A program made the translations under genes and the position numbers. From the NCBI GenBank assembly GCA_025642065.1, contig JAODUP010000159.1:345001-409000 (forward strand): DNA of 64,000 bases. The letters are read 5' to 3'. The notes beneath the pieces were generated by a model. The model was not told where the DNA came from. It worked only from the letters and a program-made list of their open reading frames with translations, and did not search any database. Each line of letters begins with the position of its first letter. Positions within the stretch are counted from its first letter, which is position 1. The stretch comes from Paralvinella palmiformis (taxonomy: Eukaryota > Annelida > Polychaeta > Terebellida > Alvinellidae). Below are positions 46,801 to 59,200 of the stretch, piece by piece.

Positions 46801-46882
46801 TATGTTAATTGTCAAAGCCAATTTTTATTATGTTAATCTATAGTGAGTCTTGTTTATTTTCAGTGGCTACCTTTCTGGTTAG
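43676..46882 (+). CDS. OSTC: Oligosaccharyltransferase complex subunit OSTC
   Basis: OSTC is a small membrane subunit of the STT3A-type oligosaccharyltransferase and links the enzyme to the translocon for co-translational N-glycosylation in the ER. Exons: 43676-43814, 46071-46144, 46336-46553, 46864-46882. All junctions are GT/AG and in phase, giving 149 residues, the same length as human OSTC. Visible blocks are the start [21 protein letters not shown], the first membrane helix [50 protein letters not shown] (second helix begins), GLGFVIL, a third helix [15 protein letters not shown], and MRMKLPGYLSG at the C-terminus. The gene appears intact. The first intron (2.26 kb) holds a LINE fragment and a MITE. 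Confidence 0.97.
44080..44400 (+). mobile_element. non-LTR retrotransposon 3' fragment, third family, in OSTC intron 1
   Basis: The plus strand reads [20 protein letters not shown] and then a [12 protein letters not shown] segment. This is the YFxxR...WNSLP landmark that ends the reverse transcriptase protein of several LINE clades, with the R-LDKYW-type C-terminus of one clade. Stops and frame changes show it is dead. Confidence 0.6.
44595..45160. mobile_element. MITE in OSTC intron 1
   Basis: The left end ggagaagtggggaggttcga is inverted at the right end (tcgaactgccccacttttcc). TA flanks both ends (44593-44594 and 45161-45162), consistent with a TA target duplication. A second copy of the tggggagaatcgaccac motif lies just inside the left end. 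The body of about 566 bp has no transposase frame. Confidence 0.75.
46071..46144 (+). CDS. OSTC: OSTC exon 2
   Basis: Acceptor cattttag, donor gtaaga. It encodes [20 protein letters not shown] and NSKP, the luminal loop after the first helix. It starts two bases before the end of a split Gly codon and ends in phase 0. Confidence 0.95.
46336..46553 (+). CDS. OSTC: OSTC exon 3
   Basis: Acceptor atctcgtag, donor gtaagt. It encodes [16 protein letters not shown] through MRMKLP, including the second and third membrane helices, and ends two bases into the Pro codon. Confidence 0.97.
46864..46882 (+). CDS. OSTC: OSTC exon 4 (micro-exon with stop)
   Basis: After the acceptor ttattttcag, only 19 bases are coding: they finish Pro, then GYLSG and TAG. 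The human protein ends GYLMG, confirming this short final coding exon. Confidence 0.95.
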
Positions 46883-47182
46883 ATAATTTGACATCTGGCA
46901 GCAAAAACATCGCCTTCACTCAGTGTGTGTATGTGTGTGTATTTGTTAATGGATCAATCAAAGGAGAATAATTTTATTAAATAGATTATGTACTCATTGT
47001 TTCTGAGGACTGTAACAATTGATTAATCAAAACTGTAATCTTCTCTTCTGTAGGCTGTCCATAATGTAATAATTTCAGACATATAAATATCATCATTTAA
47101 GATATGTTTGTTAGTGACATTGTTTCATCACAGATTGATTATTGTTATTTGTGATCCAAACTGAATGTAGAGTCCTAAGTGG

Positions 47183-47188
47183 AATAAA
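47183..47188 (+). terminator. OSTC poly(A) signal
   Basis: AATAAA about 300 bases after the OSTC stop codon, at a typical 3' UTR distance. Transcript end inferred. Confidence 0.55.
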
Positions 47189-47429
47189 ATATTTTATTTA
47201 ATGACCGCAGTATTTTGTGTCTATGTCGTGAGAACTTCAGCAGTCATCTATGATGAATATTTTACCGAGGTTGGTTTATTTATTAATTGTGAACTGAAAC
47301 TAACACAGACAAATGTTGATGAATTTAAATGGTTTATTTCTCTTCCTTTAATCCAATTCCTATAATGATTGACTTTAGTATACCAACACCGATTTTTTAA
47401 ACATTATATAATAATTGCCGAAATGGCTG

Positions 47430-47680
47430 GTTTTTTTAACGTGGAGGGAGACACACATGGTCTGTAATTTATAGCTTCTACATGGAGAGTAATTCTAAAT
47501 AAATTAAGAATAGATGGCATGTTCGGTGGAGAAAACTTTCCCAGTTGCCTGCTTGGATGAAAAACTCCTACTGTAGTGCCACGGCCGAGATGCAAACCTG
47601 AGATCTCCCGCACAGAATGACCACAGCCATGGGTAAATAGTCTCGTGCTCTACCCATGAGGCCAAAGAGGCTTTATAAAA
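47430..47680 (-). mobile_element. tRNA-derived SINE, family E, reverse
   Basis: The minus strand starts cctctttggcctcatgggtag with agagcacgagactat (A box), then ggtttgcatctcgg (B-box-like), followed by a non-coding body. It is unlike families A-D. Confidence 0.55.
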
Positions 47681-47879
47681 GAGTTCATCTTGTTATATAC
47701 TTTTGAGAAATATTACACTTCCTTTTCCCTAAGGCTCTTGTTTTGGTGGTATAGAACTACACATCAGTATAACTGTAAACAATTTATATCGTGCTTTAGA
47801 ACTTAAATTATTCACACCAGTTCTTGGCATATTCTAAAATTATCTTAATAAACATGTGATATGCTAAATAAATCCGAAT

Positions 47880-48300
47880 ATATGTTAGAATGGTTTTGTT
47901 CTGCATAGCTGAGATATAATTTGGCTATCTTTATGTTATGACGGATATAATTTTGTTCTCTATGTGATAGTACTGTGGGATAATTTGTTCTCCATGAGAT
48001 GTGCAGATATAATTTTTTACTCTGTGTATTATTACTAAGGGGTAATTTGTTCTCCATGAGATGGTGTGCTTGAGGGATAATGTTGCTCTCTGTGTGTTGC
48101 AATTGAGCGATAATTTTGTTCCATGTGTGTTGTTAATCACTGGTAATCCGTTATCCATGAAATGATGTACCCGAAGAGTAATTTTGTTTCCTATGGGTTC
48201 TGATTGAGGGATGATATTTTCCTCAATATGATGGTGTCACTCGGAGAGGATTTTATCATCTCTCTGATGGTGGGTCACTGATATAATTGTGTTCACTCTA
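47880..48300. repeat. degenerate tandem repeat, unit about 40-45 bp
   Basis: About nine loose copies of a unit containing ttttgttctccatgagatg and gataatttt. The open minus-strand frames here come from this repeat. Confidence 0.65.
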
Positions 48301-49206
48301 TAATGATGAAATTGATTTATCATGAATTTGACATCTGAGCATCCCATTACATGTAAGATATGTGGTAATCAAGCTAAAAGTAATTCCAAAAAATGTTACC
48401 TGCAGTAGAAAGTATCATACTTTTCTTCAGACAACTGTCATGGTCGACATACAAGATAAGATGACTGCTGAGACTGATAAAAGCTGTTAGGTATATTCAG
48501 TGATGACTGATGTACATTTTACGGTCATACACCAATCGAATTTGTGAAATTTATTAACTAGGCTGCTATGTTCCGTTACTTTACACACGTCTAACACTTG
48601 GTTCCATTATGATCCATTTTTAGCAAGCATTTGTCAAATAAATTTAAATATAACATGGTAGATATATAACAAACAAACGTGATAAATCCTGTTTCAAAGC
48701 TTTCGGACAATATCATATTCTAAGCATGTGGTCAAACAAAACTTGTGTTTGTGTGTATCTAGGTCAGAAGTTGACTTTCAAGAATATTTTAAGACAATAA
48801 CAGCCATGACTCTGATGAGAGTTACAAAATCAGTTAATATTAACAAATTATAGCTGATTAAAGACAAAGAAGTTATTCACACATGAACAAATGTTATATT
48901 TAATATAATCATATGTCTTTATAGTAGCTAGTTTGTATAGCACACGTTACCTTTGTTTAGATTGGTGACGTCGTAGGATTTTTATATAATATCCCTGACT
49001 GAAAATGACAATTCAGCAAGTACCCAACTTGAATAGAGCTGAAGTCGGACTTTTTGGCTCCACATACAGTCGGTCACTTTCGCCAGATCTAATCATCCAC
49101 AGTTGATTGGCGTCGACCTATGTTGGCTGTCTCTCGTAAATTCATCATTGATACGTCGTGTAAAGATCTAATGTACGTCGAACGATGTCTTACCAAAAGA
49201 CTAAAA
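48301..49206. other. no gene recognised
   Basis: AT-rich sequence downstream of the minus-strand FkbM gene; its 3' UTR probably lies in the upper part. The GC content and the density of TGACGTC-like motifs rise above 49080 as the coding region is approached. Confidence 0.4.
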
Positions 49207-50166
49207 TCAAACATCGCCACCAGTGACGTCATGCAACCATATGACGTCGTCCGGCCACTGACGCCAATTATTGTCGTTCAGAGCCGCTCCAGAAATATCA
49301 CGTGGTGCGTATCGTCGGTTCCTGAAGAATTCCAACATGCCCTCTATCAGCCTAATATCGCGTGATCGCGGATTATGCGTGCGCGTCATGAACAAGATCT
49401 CCCTCATTTCCATGATGACGTAATGGATCTTGATGACGTCAAACAGGCGGCCAGCCCGAGCGAAAGCCTTGTGTTCGTATCCCTGTATATCAATCTTCAT
49501 GATAGCGTCACTGAACGGGCAGAAAGTTATAATATCGTCCATTGCAATCATATTGACCGGATCTCTCATAATCCAGCCAATCCTGGCCTCGCTCACTCTG
49601 GTGTCACCTTGATTGTCCTTGCTACGGATGACGTTGACCGGGCCTCGTTTGTCGCCTACAGCATTAAGTAGAGTGGTCACGTGGTCGGGATCCAGTCCGT
49701 TGGCTAGGACGCTCGCCCGTAACCTGGACAGACTTCTGATGTTGGGATCGACGGCCACAGTTCGATGTCCCATGGCTAATGACAGTAACGAGTACAGACC
49801 GATATTAGCGCCGATATCGATGACACCGATCCGGGGTCTATCAGTCAGCCATTTTTGGAATGTTTCCACGATTGTCAGTTCCCAAGTACCGGACATTTTT
49901 AGGTTGTACGATATCCTGATGTCTTCATCTATTGGATAGATGCATAGAACGATAGGTGGCTTATACCTGGTTGGTATACAGTCGTATTTATGGCTGATGT
50001 TTCTGTTTAGATTGTACACCTTACAGCCAGGACAGCTGTATGGCAACTCGTTGTTTACGTGTTGATACAATAAACTCGTCAAACAAAATGTCACAATTAA
50101 GAGTAATATTATCCTGGTACGCTGGCGACACCGTACAAAATAGAAATAGGCATTTGACAACATCAT
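49207..50166 (-). CDS. FkbM-type methyltransferase, type II membrane protein, intronless
   Basis: A single open frame of 319 residues. Residues about 15-35 form a membrane anchor (TRIILLLIVTFCLTSLLY) after a short basic tail, predicting a type II Golgi or ER protein with a luminal catalytic domain. Two Cys pairs (CPGC and later single Cys) follow in the stem. The methyltransferase core has motif I, VIDIGANIGLYSLLSLAMG, an acidic end to the next strand (AVDPN), and MKIDIQGYEHKAF, the FkbM-family KxDxxGxE block. These support S-adenosylmethionine-dependent methyl transfer; the substrate is unknown, possibly a glycan. FkbM-domain genes of this single-exon, membrane-anchored type are common in lophotrochozoans. 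The start is the first of two adjacent ATGs; the second would also serve. GC content and codon use are higher than in the flanks. Confidence 0.88.
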   Translation of the reverse strand: MMLSNAYFYFVRCRQRTRIILLLIVTFCLTSLLYQHVNNELPYSCPGCKVYNLNRNISHKYDCIPTRYKPPIVLCIYPIDEDIRISYNLKMSGTWELTIVETFQKWLTDRPRIGVIDIGANIGLYSLLSLAMGHRTVAVDPNIRSLSRLRASVLANGLDPDHVTTLLNAVGDKRGPVNVIRSKDNQGDTRVSEARIGWIMRDPVNMIAMDDIITFCPFSDAIMKIDIQGYEHKAFARAGRLFDVIKIHYVIMEMREILFMTRTHNPRSRDIRLIEGMLEFFRNRRYAPRDISGAALNDNNWRQWPDDVIWLHDVTGGDV

Positions 50167-52590
50167 CTTGATTCGCAGAGAGAAAAACAGTTGAATTATT
50201 GATCATTTAGTGTTAAAAGCCGCTTACTTAGTTCTGCCTTTGCTGGGAATCTACTCGTTTTAAGTGATGCCATAAGGTTTTGATAATTATTAATTTGAAC
50301 AGGTTTTATGCCATAGGAAAGCTTTAGAATGATGTTATTGTGGCGAGTTGAACTGGAAATGGTAAAAATGGTTCATTTTGCAAGGTTCAAATCATAATTT
50401 GTTGTCGTTTTAATTAAATTTTTCCAGAAAAAAATTACTGTATTAGAATGGTCATCTTTAACAATTAGTTAACAGTCATTATGTCAACCCACACATAGTT
50501 TATTGACATGATTGATCGAGCTTCATCTGTCAAAACAATTTAATGGCGTCTCGGGCTTGTCGTAATGTGGTCAGAGCCTCAATTTAAGTCATCGTTGTTT
50601 GATTATGTCAGCTTCCAAAGTAAGTAACTGCTAACGAGTGGACGACTAATATTATATCCATCCGGAACGAAGCTTTCTGGGAGTAGCTGGATGGTTGTTC
50701 GGGATCACCAAGATGATCGTAAACGTGTACGAATGAAGACATCAGACCAAGAATACGGCATCCGATGAGGTGTTCAATCAAGTCATCGGATGAACAACTT
50801 CAAGGTGGAAGCATTCGGCGTGTCAATAAATAAAAGTACACTCACAAGTCACAGATCAGATTAGATAATGTTCAGTTGAGTTGTTTATAGTCTCTGGGCT
50901 TGTTACATCTGAGACTTAGGGCCGAGGAGCGACTTCATAGGGGGAAAAAACTTCCCCATCGGAACGTCTCCACGGAGCAATATAATAAACAAACTGAATC
51001 GTGCAGGATACCTCAACAAATACATGCTACAACAATTGAACAAATCCGACATCACGTGTTCCGATATCATGATGTGATTTAGTCGACTATAAATAAATTA
51101 TTACGATTTCCTTTGATTGCCTCCTCATTCAGCTAATCATTGTATGATATCACGCTGTCGCATCCATTATCCGAACTCGAGAGATTTACACGTATAGTCA
51201 ACGGCTTATATAGTCCGAATTGGTTAACATAAACTTGCCGATATTACTAAAGTTCTGGTAACTTAATACACCATATATACTGTGATATTGATAAATGTTA
51301 ATATTAAGAGAATGGTAGAGGATTTTAATTTCATTCAGTATTAAAGACCTCTGAGTCATAAAATTGTTTACCTACCCTTTGTACCTTCAATGTCTGATAT
51401 ATATATATGTATAGTACTAATGAGTAATGCCTTGATATAACTAGTTACACTTTGATATGATGTCAAGAGGGTTGAAATATTACGGAAGCAAAACAGAACC
51501 ATCGGATCAGAAACGTGATTCACGAAGTCATATATATAAGGGGATGTGTGTTTGTTCGCAAAGAAATAAGACAAACGGGTCTTAATCGGCGGTGAATATG
51601 ACTTGGTTGGGACTATGATGTTTATAGTCAGTAAAATTCGTTTTTTATTATTCTATAATCGGTTATAGTTTGTGGACCGAAAGTCCAAGTAGTTTATATA
51701 TATAACTAGACTGATGAATGAAAATGACACGCAGAGATTTTAAGCTTCCACCTGTAAATATCCGTAATTTATTCTGTTTGCAAATTTAGCTTTTGTAAAT
51801 TGCAAATAGCCAGTTCTGGCTAACGTATGTATACTATAGCTGTTAGACCTACTTATTAGTGATTATTTTAACTGACAAGATATATTAATTACTATATCCG
51901 ATTATTATAATCTTATAGTATATGATAAAGAGGCACATGCTAACTGTGGTAGCCAATTATAACTGACACCAAGTACTCTTAAGGATAGTTCCGATAACTC
52001 ACGGTAGTCTGTTAACTTCTGAACTTTAGTACATAATTGAATGACAACTGATCATCATCACAATATTATTGTATACAAGCATTAAAACCGCGCGAGCCTG
52101 AGTATTACTTCAGTCCATATAACTAATGGTTTAGAATAATAATAAACTGATTTGAATGAGTATACATATCCCAACCAATGAAATATTCACCGTCGTTTAA
52201 AGGTGACGGAAAAGAAATTTCACATTTCGAACTAAATCTAACGTAACAAACAATTGTTTTATTCCCTATCAGATGTCCTATGCCACGCTCAAAACTATTC
52301 TAACCACCAGCTATCATATTTCCACTAAAATGTTCCCCAAATCCTTAATTTACGAATTTTCACGAGCCATTGCTAATGTGTTCTACGCTCACTATGGGTT
52401 ATGGTGTGACGTCATCTTTGCCAAACAATACGTAGTGCCACAACTTGTTTATGGTCGTCTTGACCAGTTGGCAGACAAAATGTCAGATTCCGACGAATGA
52501 TTTGACATTTTCAGGGATATCAAACTCTACGTACAGCTTTGTACAAATCGCGAAGAAGGTCACATACAGTATTAATTGCAGATGCAGCAA
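50167..52590. other. no gene recognised
   Basis: Short frames at 50900-51082 (+), 51368-51574 (-) and 52273-52500 (+) have no recognisable domain. The last one is aromatic-rich and lies in slightly better base composition, but is unsupported. Confidence 0.4.
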
Positions 52591-52760
52591 GTGCCGTGAT
52601 CTGGCGGCAACGTGTTGGACCACAGATCACTACCCCCGACGTGGGCACATCTGAAGGGTGTTTCTTCTTTGACTTCACTTCATTACCTTTGTAGGTCGCT
52701 CGGCCCATTTAGTCTACCATGTGCACAAAAGTGACCATAAAACATCAATCATCATGGTCA
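52591..52760 (+). mobile_element. tRNA-derived SINE, family A (B box lost)
   Basis: tgatctggcggcaacgtgttgg (A-box region), then cgtgggcacatctgaagggtg and the body to gaccataaaacatcaatcatc. A deletion removes the ttcgaatc B box. Confidence 0.75.
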
Positions 52761-53139
52761 CGGACTATGATTAAGACAAATTAATAGTTATAAATTTTTT
52801 ATTTTACGCCAATTAGCCAATGGCATCATTACCAAAAAACGTATTTGCTTCAAAATATTTATCGATTTGCGTGATAATGTCACAGAGTGTTCATAAACAC
52901 ATACACAGTCAAGGATAACAATAAACCTATCACCAAATGCAGCATGATTAATTTATTGTCAAATAAATCTGTTAAATCTAACAATTAATGTATCCGCAAA
53001 GTTAATTTACCTTTATGAAAAGAACATATACATTCTGCTGTAATGAAAACCGGTAAAAATAGGAATGTATTCTACGCATAACATTAAAAGTTTTCAAATC
53101 AATGTCCATTTCTTGAGTGGGCAACAAACAAAACACTAC

Positions 53140-53870
53140 TGTCTCTAAACAAGCTGCTACTCAGATCCGTACTCTGCTTGTTCATCTCCATTCTTGTGTG
53201 CATCGTCCCTCATTGTGTATGGGTTGCAACGCCCATCGCCTGGTTAGCATCCACAATAGACAGTGCATGACACGTTATTTTTGTGGCTGTTACAACTCTC
53301 GGTGTTACATGCTTTCCCTTCCGGTCTCCAGCCACAGTTTATGACGTCAATGAGATCCTGGGGAGTGGGAAGACCAGTGGTCAGCGCATGGTGACGGAAT
53401 GCTGCCCTGTGTGATGTCCAGCTTTGGGGGGTCCTTCCTGATCAGCAGCCTCCCACAGCATGATTTGAAAATGTGCTCTGCGAACATGAAGGTTCGCTTC
53501 TGTGGAGAGTAATGTCATGATGCACATAGGCATTCCCTTCTTCCTTGAGTAAATCCTATATAAGGTGCAACACTCATCGTGGTCGCTAATGGCTGACCAT
53601 ACAAGGCTGCGAAAAATCTTTGAACTATTTCAATAAGGTATGAACATGTGGCATCTTCTTCACTCTTCACCCAATACCTAGCACAACCCAGGAAGTCATC
53701 CGCCTGAAGGGTATTCAGTGCACTGATTTTACTCTTATTAAGGGGGTAGGATTCTGTTCTGGATTTCATCAGTGACCCCGGTCCACAACAAGAATTAGAT
53801 TGGTGTGTATTTGTTTGTGTTGATATAAGTTTAATTGATAAGTCAACACATGGCTCTCCCATATGTGGCC
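53140..53870 (-). pseudogene. decayed gene with tesmin/TSO1-like CXC motif
   Basis: Read on the minus strand, an open piece (53515-53862) of about 115 codons is followed, after frame changes, by VRRAHFQIMLWEAADQEGPP and then, in another frame, DLIDVINCGW...ACNTESCNSH...VSCTVYCGC and, past an in-frame stop at 53244-53246, GDGRCNPYT. The Cys spacing (C-x8-C-x4-C-x8-C-x3-C-x-C) is that of a degraded tesmin/TSO1-like CXC module, and the preceding LIDVI and LW-AAD blocks fit a dispersed multi-copy metazoan protein family I know only by pattern. At least one frameshift and one stop show it is broken. It may be mobile-element derived. Confidence 0.6.
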
Positions 53871-56076
53871 TATTCTAGTCTATATAAGGATGTGCCGCCA
53901 TCGGTGTGTTTTTTAGCCATTTTTGTAATTTTCGAGGGGGGGAGCTGTTGTTTCGGGTTTTGACGGCACTTACACGTCGTATATAATCAGTTAATCATTG
54001 GTATTTGATGTATATTTCTTTGCACAATTGTATGCGACACAGTACACTATTTTAAATGCTTAATAAAGACAATATTGAACACGTAACACAGGTTAAGCAA
54101 GACCACGTGGTATTTAGGGTCTTTGTTTGGCAAAGATGACGTCACATTCCGAAGTTTTCCCTGTGTAAAGATCCTACCAACACAGCTGGCCTTTTCCAAC
54201 TTCACGCTACCTTTTGTATTGTACACGTTTCTCTGTAGTGACTAGTTTGGGTAAATATCTCGAATTTGACTTCATGATCCATTTGAATATTTCACAGAAA
54301 ATGATTTTTAGCCTATTCATGAATGATAAATGTTTCTTAGAACATTTAGCTAGTTCTCTAAATGAGGCAGTAAAATCCGTATATTCATATTTGAGAGTAG
54401 GATAACGCATGCTTTCGATTTTGATCAGGTCTGACCTTTTACAGAAATACCATTTAAAACAGCTTGGACCTCCTCACAAACACAGTACAAGGTCAAAAGT
54501 GATTTATACAAAGTGATCAAAACAATCACAATATTTGATATATCGGCTCAAATACTTTCTATTGAGGATAGCATGTTGAGAATCTGTGATGTCTGTAGGA
54601 GGATAAGTCTGGGTATAAAGAGATTTATAATTATTGATAACAATGATAAGAGATTCTTCGTCACAACTGATCCAATTAAGGTGTGACTTCTGGTCAGCTC
54701 AATATTCATAATTTTATTTTATTGAAAGCCCTTTTCCATAATAATAAAACAATTCATATAATATTTTATGGAATTTGTGTGATGGCTATTAATCTGTTTC
54801 ATAGTTAGTTGTGAGGGCTTTTGATATACATCTTAAATTAACCATAGTGGGTATTGATTTTCTATCATCACACATACACACAGACATGTATTTCATGCAA
54901 CAGCGTCTCTTCACAATACAACATATTCTGTTTATAACAAGGTACCATGAGTTAATTAAACTGAAGTTAACAAACAGCAAAATGAATGCAAACAAATTTA
55001 TTTCAAATAAAACAGTTTATTATGCAACACAACCCATAATCTACATTAACAAAACATATATGAACATGTTTTGTTTGAGTAACTATGTATCATATTCAGT
55101 GCGATAAAGTGACCATTTTAGACATCAATGTGTTGACCTATACAGCCAAATCTAGTCGTGTCAATCAAGGCCTAGATCCTTTAGGCTTATATAGATCACA
55201 AAAGCCGTACAGATGTGAGATCACTAAATTGTAAAAAGTTACCAGAGCAGTTCCGACTAGTTTTTCCAACAAATCATTCATTTTACTGACGGCATACACT
55301 ACAATACCACATGATTACCGCATTATTAAGACAATTGTAAGGCTTAAAAATATAACCTTAATAAGTTAAGATAATGCGATATGTTTCAGTATTAGTCTCC
55401 CAAATATTTATCATCAAAGTCATGACTAATCTAACAAGATTTGTATATTTTTGTTGATACTATTCTACCTGTTAGTAATTCTAATGGTAAAATGCTTGTT
55501 TACAAATCTTCTGAACCAATTTAATGCTGATTGTGATTTAATTAATTGAATACATTAGTTCTAACAAATGGAAATCTTCTAAATCATGGAGTCTAAATGT
55601 TTAATCTGATTTTAATAGATAAATCATCAGAACTATCAGACAATTGTGAGATTATAAATGACTTACTGCTCATTTAATTTGATTAATATTGATTATGTCT
55701 CAGAGAATACAAATACTTTCAAAAGATGAAAAAGTAACACAAACAATCAGATTATCATCATAACAATCTTACTAATATATTATGTGTAAATCTTAAATTA
55801 TTTACACACCAAAGCACTGGCAGGTATTAATTAAATGGTGGGTGTGATATAAATAAAATCACTGACTATGATATAAAAAATATCCAGTAAAAAATTCGAA
55901 CGTTTTGGTTATTATACAATAATATATTATAAAAAGAAGACAAGATTACCTAGTAAACAATTATTGTTTGCGCTAAACATTCATTAAGAAATTCCTGATC
56001 AACAACGAAACAATACGTTTACCATTACTGTTAGGCAATTTTCAATGTAAAAAGAAAAACTGACAAATTCAGTAAC
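53871..56076. other. no gene recognised
   Basis: AT-rich intergenic DNA between the CXC relic and the 3' end of ACBD6; it must include the ACBD6 3' UTR. Frames at 54207-54410 and 54789-55107 are not supported by motifs. Confidence 0.45.
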
Positions 56077-56216
56077 TTATTTGCCAAGAAGCAACTGTCT
56101 GACGGTGACACTGTCTGTAACATCTACGGGACGATTACCATCAGTATCAACCAATGACGAGTCTGCACCATGACGAAGCAGCATCTCTACTATCTTCCCA
56201 TGATCACATGATGCAG
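56077..56216 (-). CDS. ACBD6: ACBD6 exon 6 (last)
   Basis: Acceptor tatctccacag. It encodes AASCDHGKIVEMLLRHGADS, DTDGNRPVDVTDSVTVRQLL and the end LGK, then TAA. It is the second half of one ankyrin repeat and the start of another. Confidence 0.95.
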
Positions 56217-59200
56217 CTGTGGAGATAAAAATAGGACTAAAAATAGAATAACATAACAGTAACAACATATATACAAGTATGATAATAAATGCTTAAAATA
56301 ACTGCATGTATGTTGTATTTGTTTTGGGGGGTTTTTGGCATCAAGAGTTGGAAATTATTTGATAATTAAGATTACATATGTCATTACTTGAAAATAGAAC
56401 AATTAAGATTACATGATGTCACAAATTTGAGCTTTGCAAATATTTGTATGCATATGTTTAGCCCCACCTTTTGACGTTTGGTATATTTTATTTCTTCACC
56501 GACTTTGTGATCAGTGAGCCAGTCAGGGTTTGTGAAGTGGTGATCTTGTATGCATGGTTTGAAGGCGTTTAAAGCAGGGTCAATTTGTGCATGAGACATT
56601 AGACAGATTAACAGCAGCTAGAGCCATTGTTACACTCTTTGGCATGAAAACAATTAGAGTTGGTGTTTAGTCTGGGGGTAATTAGCGTGTTGTGGAACTG
56701 TATACAGTATATCAATACCATATGAATTGGTTCTACAGGATCTGTGTTATTTATTGTGAATGAAGAACTGTTAACAACTCTGAACTGACACCGATATGTT
56801 GCTGGGATTTGTATGAATGCCACAAGAACATACGTATTAGCTATTGATATATGAGCTTTATTTGAATTGTCTTTCAGGTGTACACGTTGGTTTGTTCTAT
56901 GTGTTTCTGTGCAAATCAGAATGCTCCGTTATCGGATCCGAAAGGCCCAAGTGATGCATAAATAATTACAATGTAATCAAGATTAAAATGTATATCACCG
57001 AAATATGAATATCATAGCCAGTTATATTTACCATAATGTAGAGCTGTTTGACCGTCGCCATCTTGTGTATTAATGTTTACATTATGGTTTAGTAGTAAAT
57101 AAACTAATTCTGCATGACCTCTGTCACAGCACCAGTGTAATAGACCCATCCCCTGGAAAACGAAGAACAAAAATAGTAATTATAACATCTCCTGCTTCAG
57201 TATCATGAAAACATTTACCAAAACACAAAAATATTTGTTACGTCAACTTTGTAATCTTATTGCATAAATGCTGTGATAACATTCTGTTAAAAATAGAGCA
57301 CAATTTATAAATAAAAATATTTTACATAAATGGCATAGTAGGTTTGGAGTTATCCTTTTATAGCTCTACACCAAAATAATACAGTACTGAATTCTCAACA
57401 AATAATATTAAATCTTTTCTAAAAATAAACTTATTGCTATCTTGAAAATTTACTAACATTTTCATCTGTTTTATTTATACTGACGGCTTCATTTTTCTCC
57501 GACAATAATGTTGTCACTCGATCGATATTTCCCTCCTTGCACCAGTCAAAAATTGTCTTCTGATCATCTCTGATATCATCATCTTGATTGGCCAATGTAC
57601 TAACACCCACACCTAGACCCGAGCTCTGCTTTACTACACCGGAATCTATCTGAAGAAACAAAGTGATTGCATAATTATGACAGGTTACATAGCTGGGCTT
57701 TTTTATATGAAAACAGCTGTAAATCAGGCAAGAGAGTGGTCTTTGAAAAGAAAAGCCTGAAAAGCGGGAAAGGAAGTCTCAGAATGAATTGAGCCATATG
57801 CAGCTGGAGATGTAGGGGGAAAATTGGGTTTTGTGAGACCACTAGAGTAGGGATAAAACATGACTTTTGGAATAGATTTTGTTTTTCAAATCACCAGTTT
57901 CATCCACTCCCATTTCCAAAAATATTAATTTGAGCTCTCAAAAAACTGGAAATCTCGTAAAAACCAGAAACCTCTCAACCCTCACCCCTGGTAAATACAC
58001 TATATATACTTGAATTGGACACACAGTGAAGCTTTGTACCTTCAAATTAAGATAATATAAAATAAGACAATATTAAGACAATATAAAATTTCCAAGTGAA
58101 AATTACCAGACATTAAAAATGAATTAAGATATATTAGTTGCTAATTGGTCGATGAATGATGTATATCAAGTGATCTGTTCATACTCCAAGACTGTTTAAA
58201 TGCTTTATACCTGTTGCTTATCACTAAAAACTGGTTAATGAGGATAGTGATGCCAAAATGTAATGTTATCTTGTACTATATAATTGAAATCTGATCTGTT
58301 AGAGATGAAATTATCTAAAAATTTAAATGATTTTTGTACTTTCTCCTTATTCATAAACATATCAATCTACTACTTCTGTGATGAAATAATATTATAAAAT
58401 CAATGAAGATATGTTAAACAATTTAGTGATTAAAACATGAAGGGATTACCTTCTCTTCCCAATCTGGATCATATTCCGTGACAGCATCAATGTACTGATG
58501 TATAGCATCGGTCTTGCTGAGTTCTCTAACAGATCTCCAAGCTTCCCTAGAATATACATGAAAAGCATTTTATAACCCGTCTGTTGTATGAAATATCACT
58601 GTAAACACATAACCTGCATTTGTTTCATTTGGAATAATTTTATATGTATGTATGTAAGAAAATATAATATTTAATTATATAAAATATTATAACAATGGGC
58701 TACATTATCATTTAAAAAATCTTTATGCATGTGAAAATAATCAAAAGTTACCATTTCTGTTTCCCTTGAAAATCAAAGAAACCAGGCTTCGGTACGTCAC
58801 ATGGACCATCATTAGCCTGGAATTATTAATCTCACTTCTATAATGTACTCATTGAGACTGATGTGACATTGGAAGTAAAATTTGAATATTTAATTAGAAA
58901 ACTGATAATCTTATTGCATAAACAGTGTGATAACATTCTGATAAAAATAGAGCACAATTTATGAATACAAATATTTTACATAAATGGCATAGTAGGTTTG
59001 GAATTATCCTTTTTATCCTATTAAAATATTAAATACCAATACATTGTACAGCCATTTTTTGTGTGTCCAGCTATCGTTGTTACGTATTTGTACATTTAGA
59101 GGAACTATCTATTCATTGTGGGCTATATAACAATAAATACTAATTCTGGATTGGGTATCAGTAAAATTATATATTTTTATATTTGGTTATCATCAAGTCA

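Noticed and set aside
49375..49939. Plus-strand frames of 60-108 codons
   Set aside because: Shadows on the antisense strand of the FkbM gene.
52273..52500. 75-codon plus frame
   Set aside because: Plausible composition but no motif, no neighbours to splice to.
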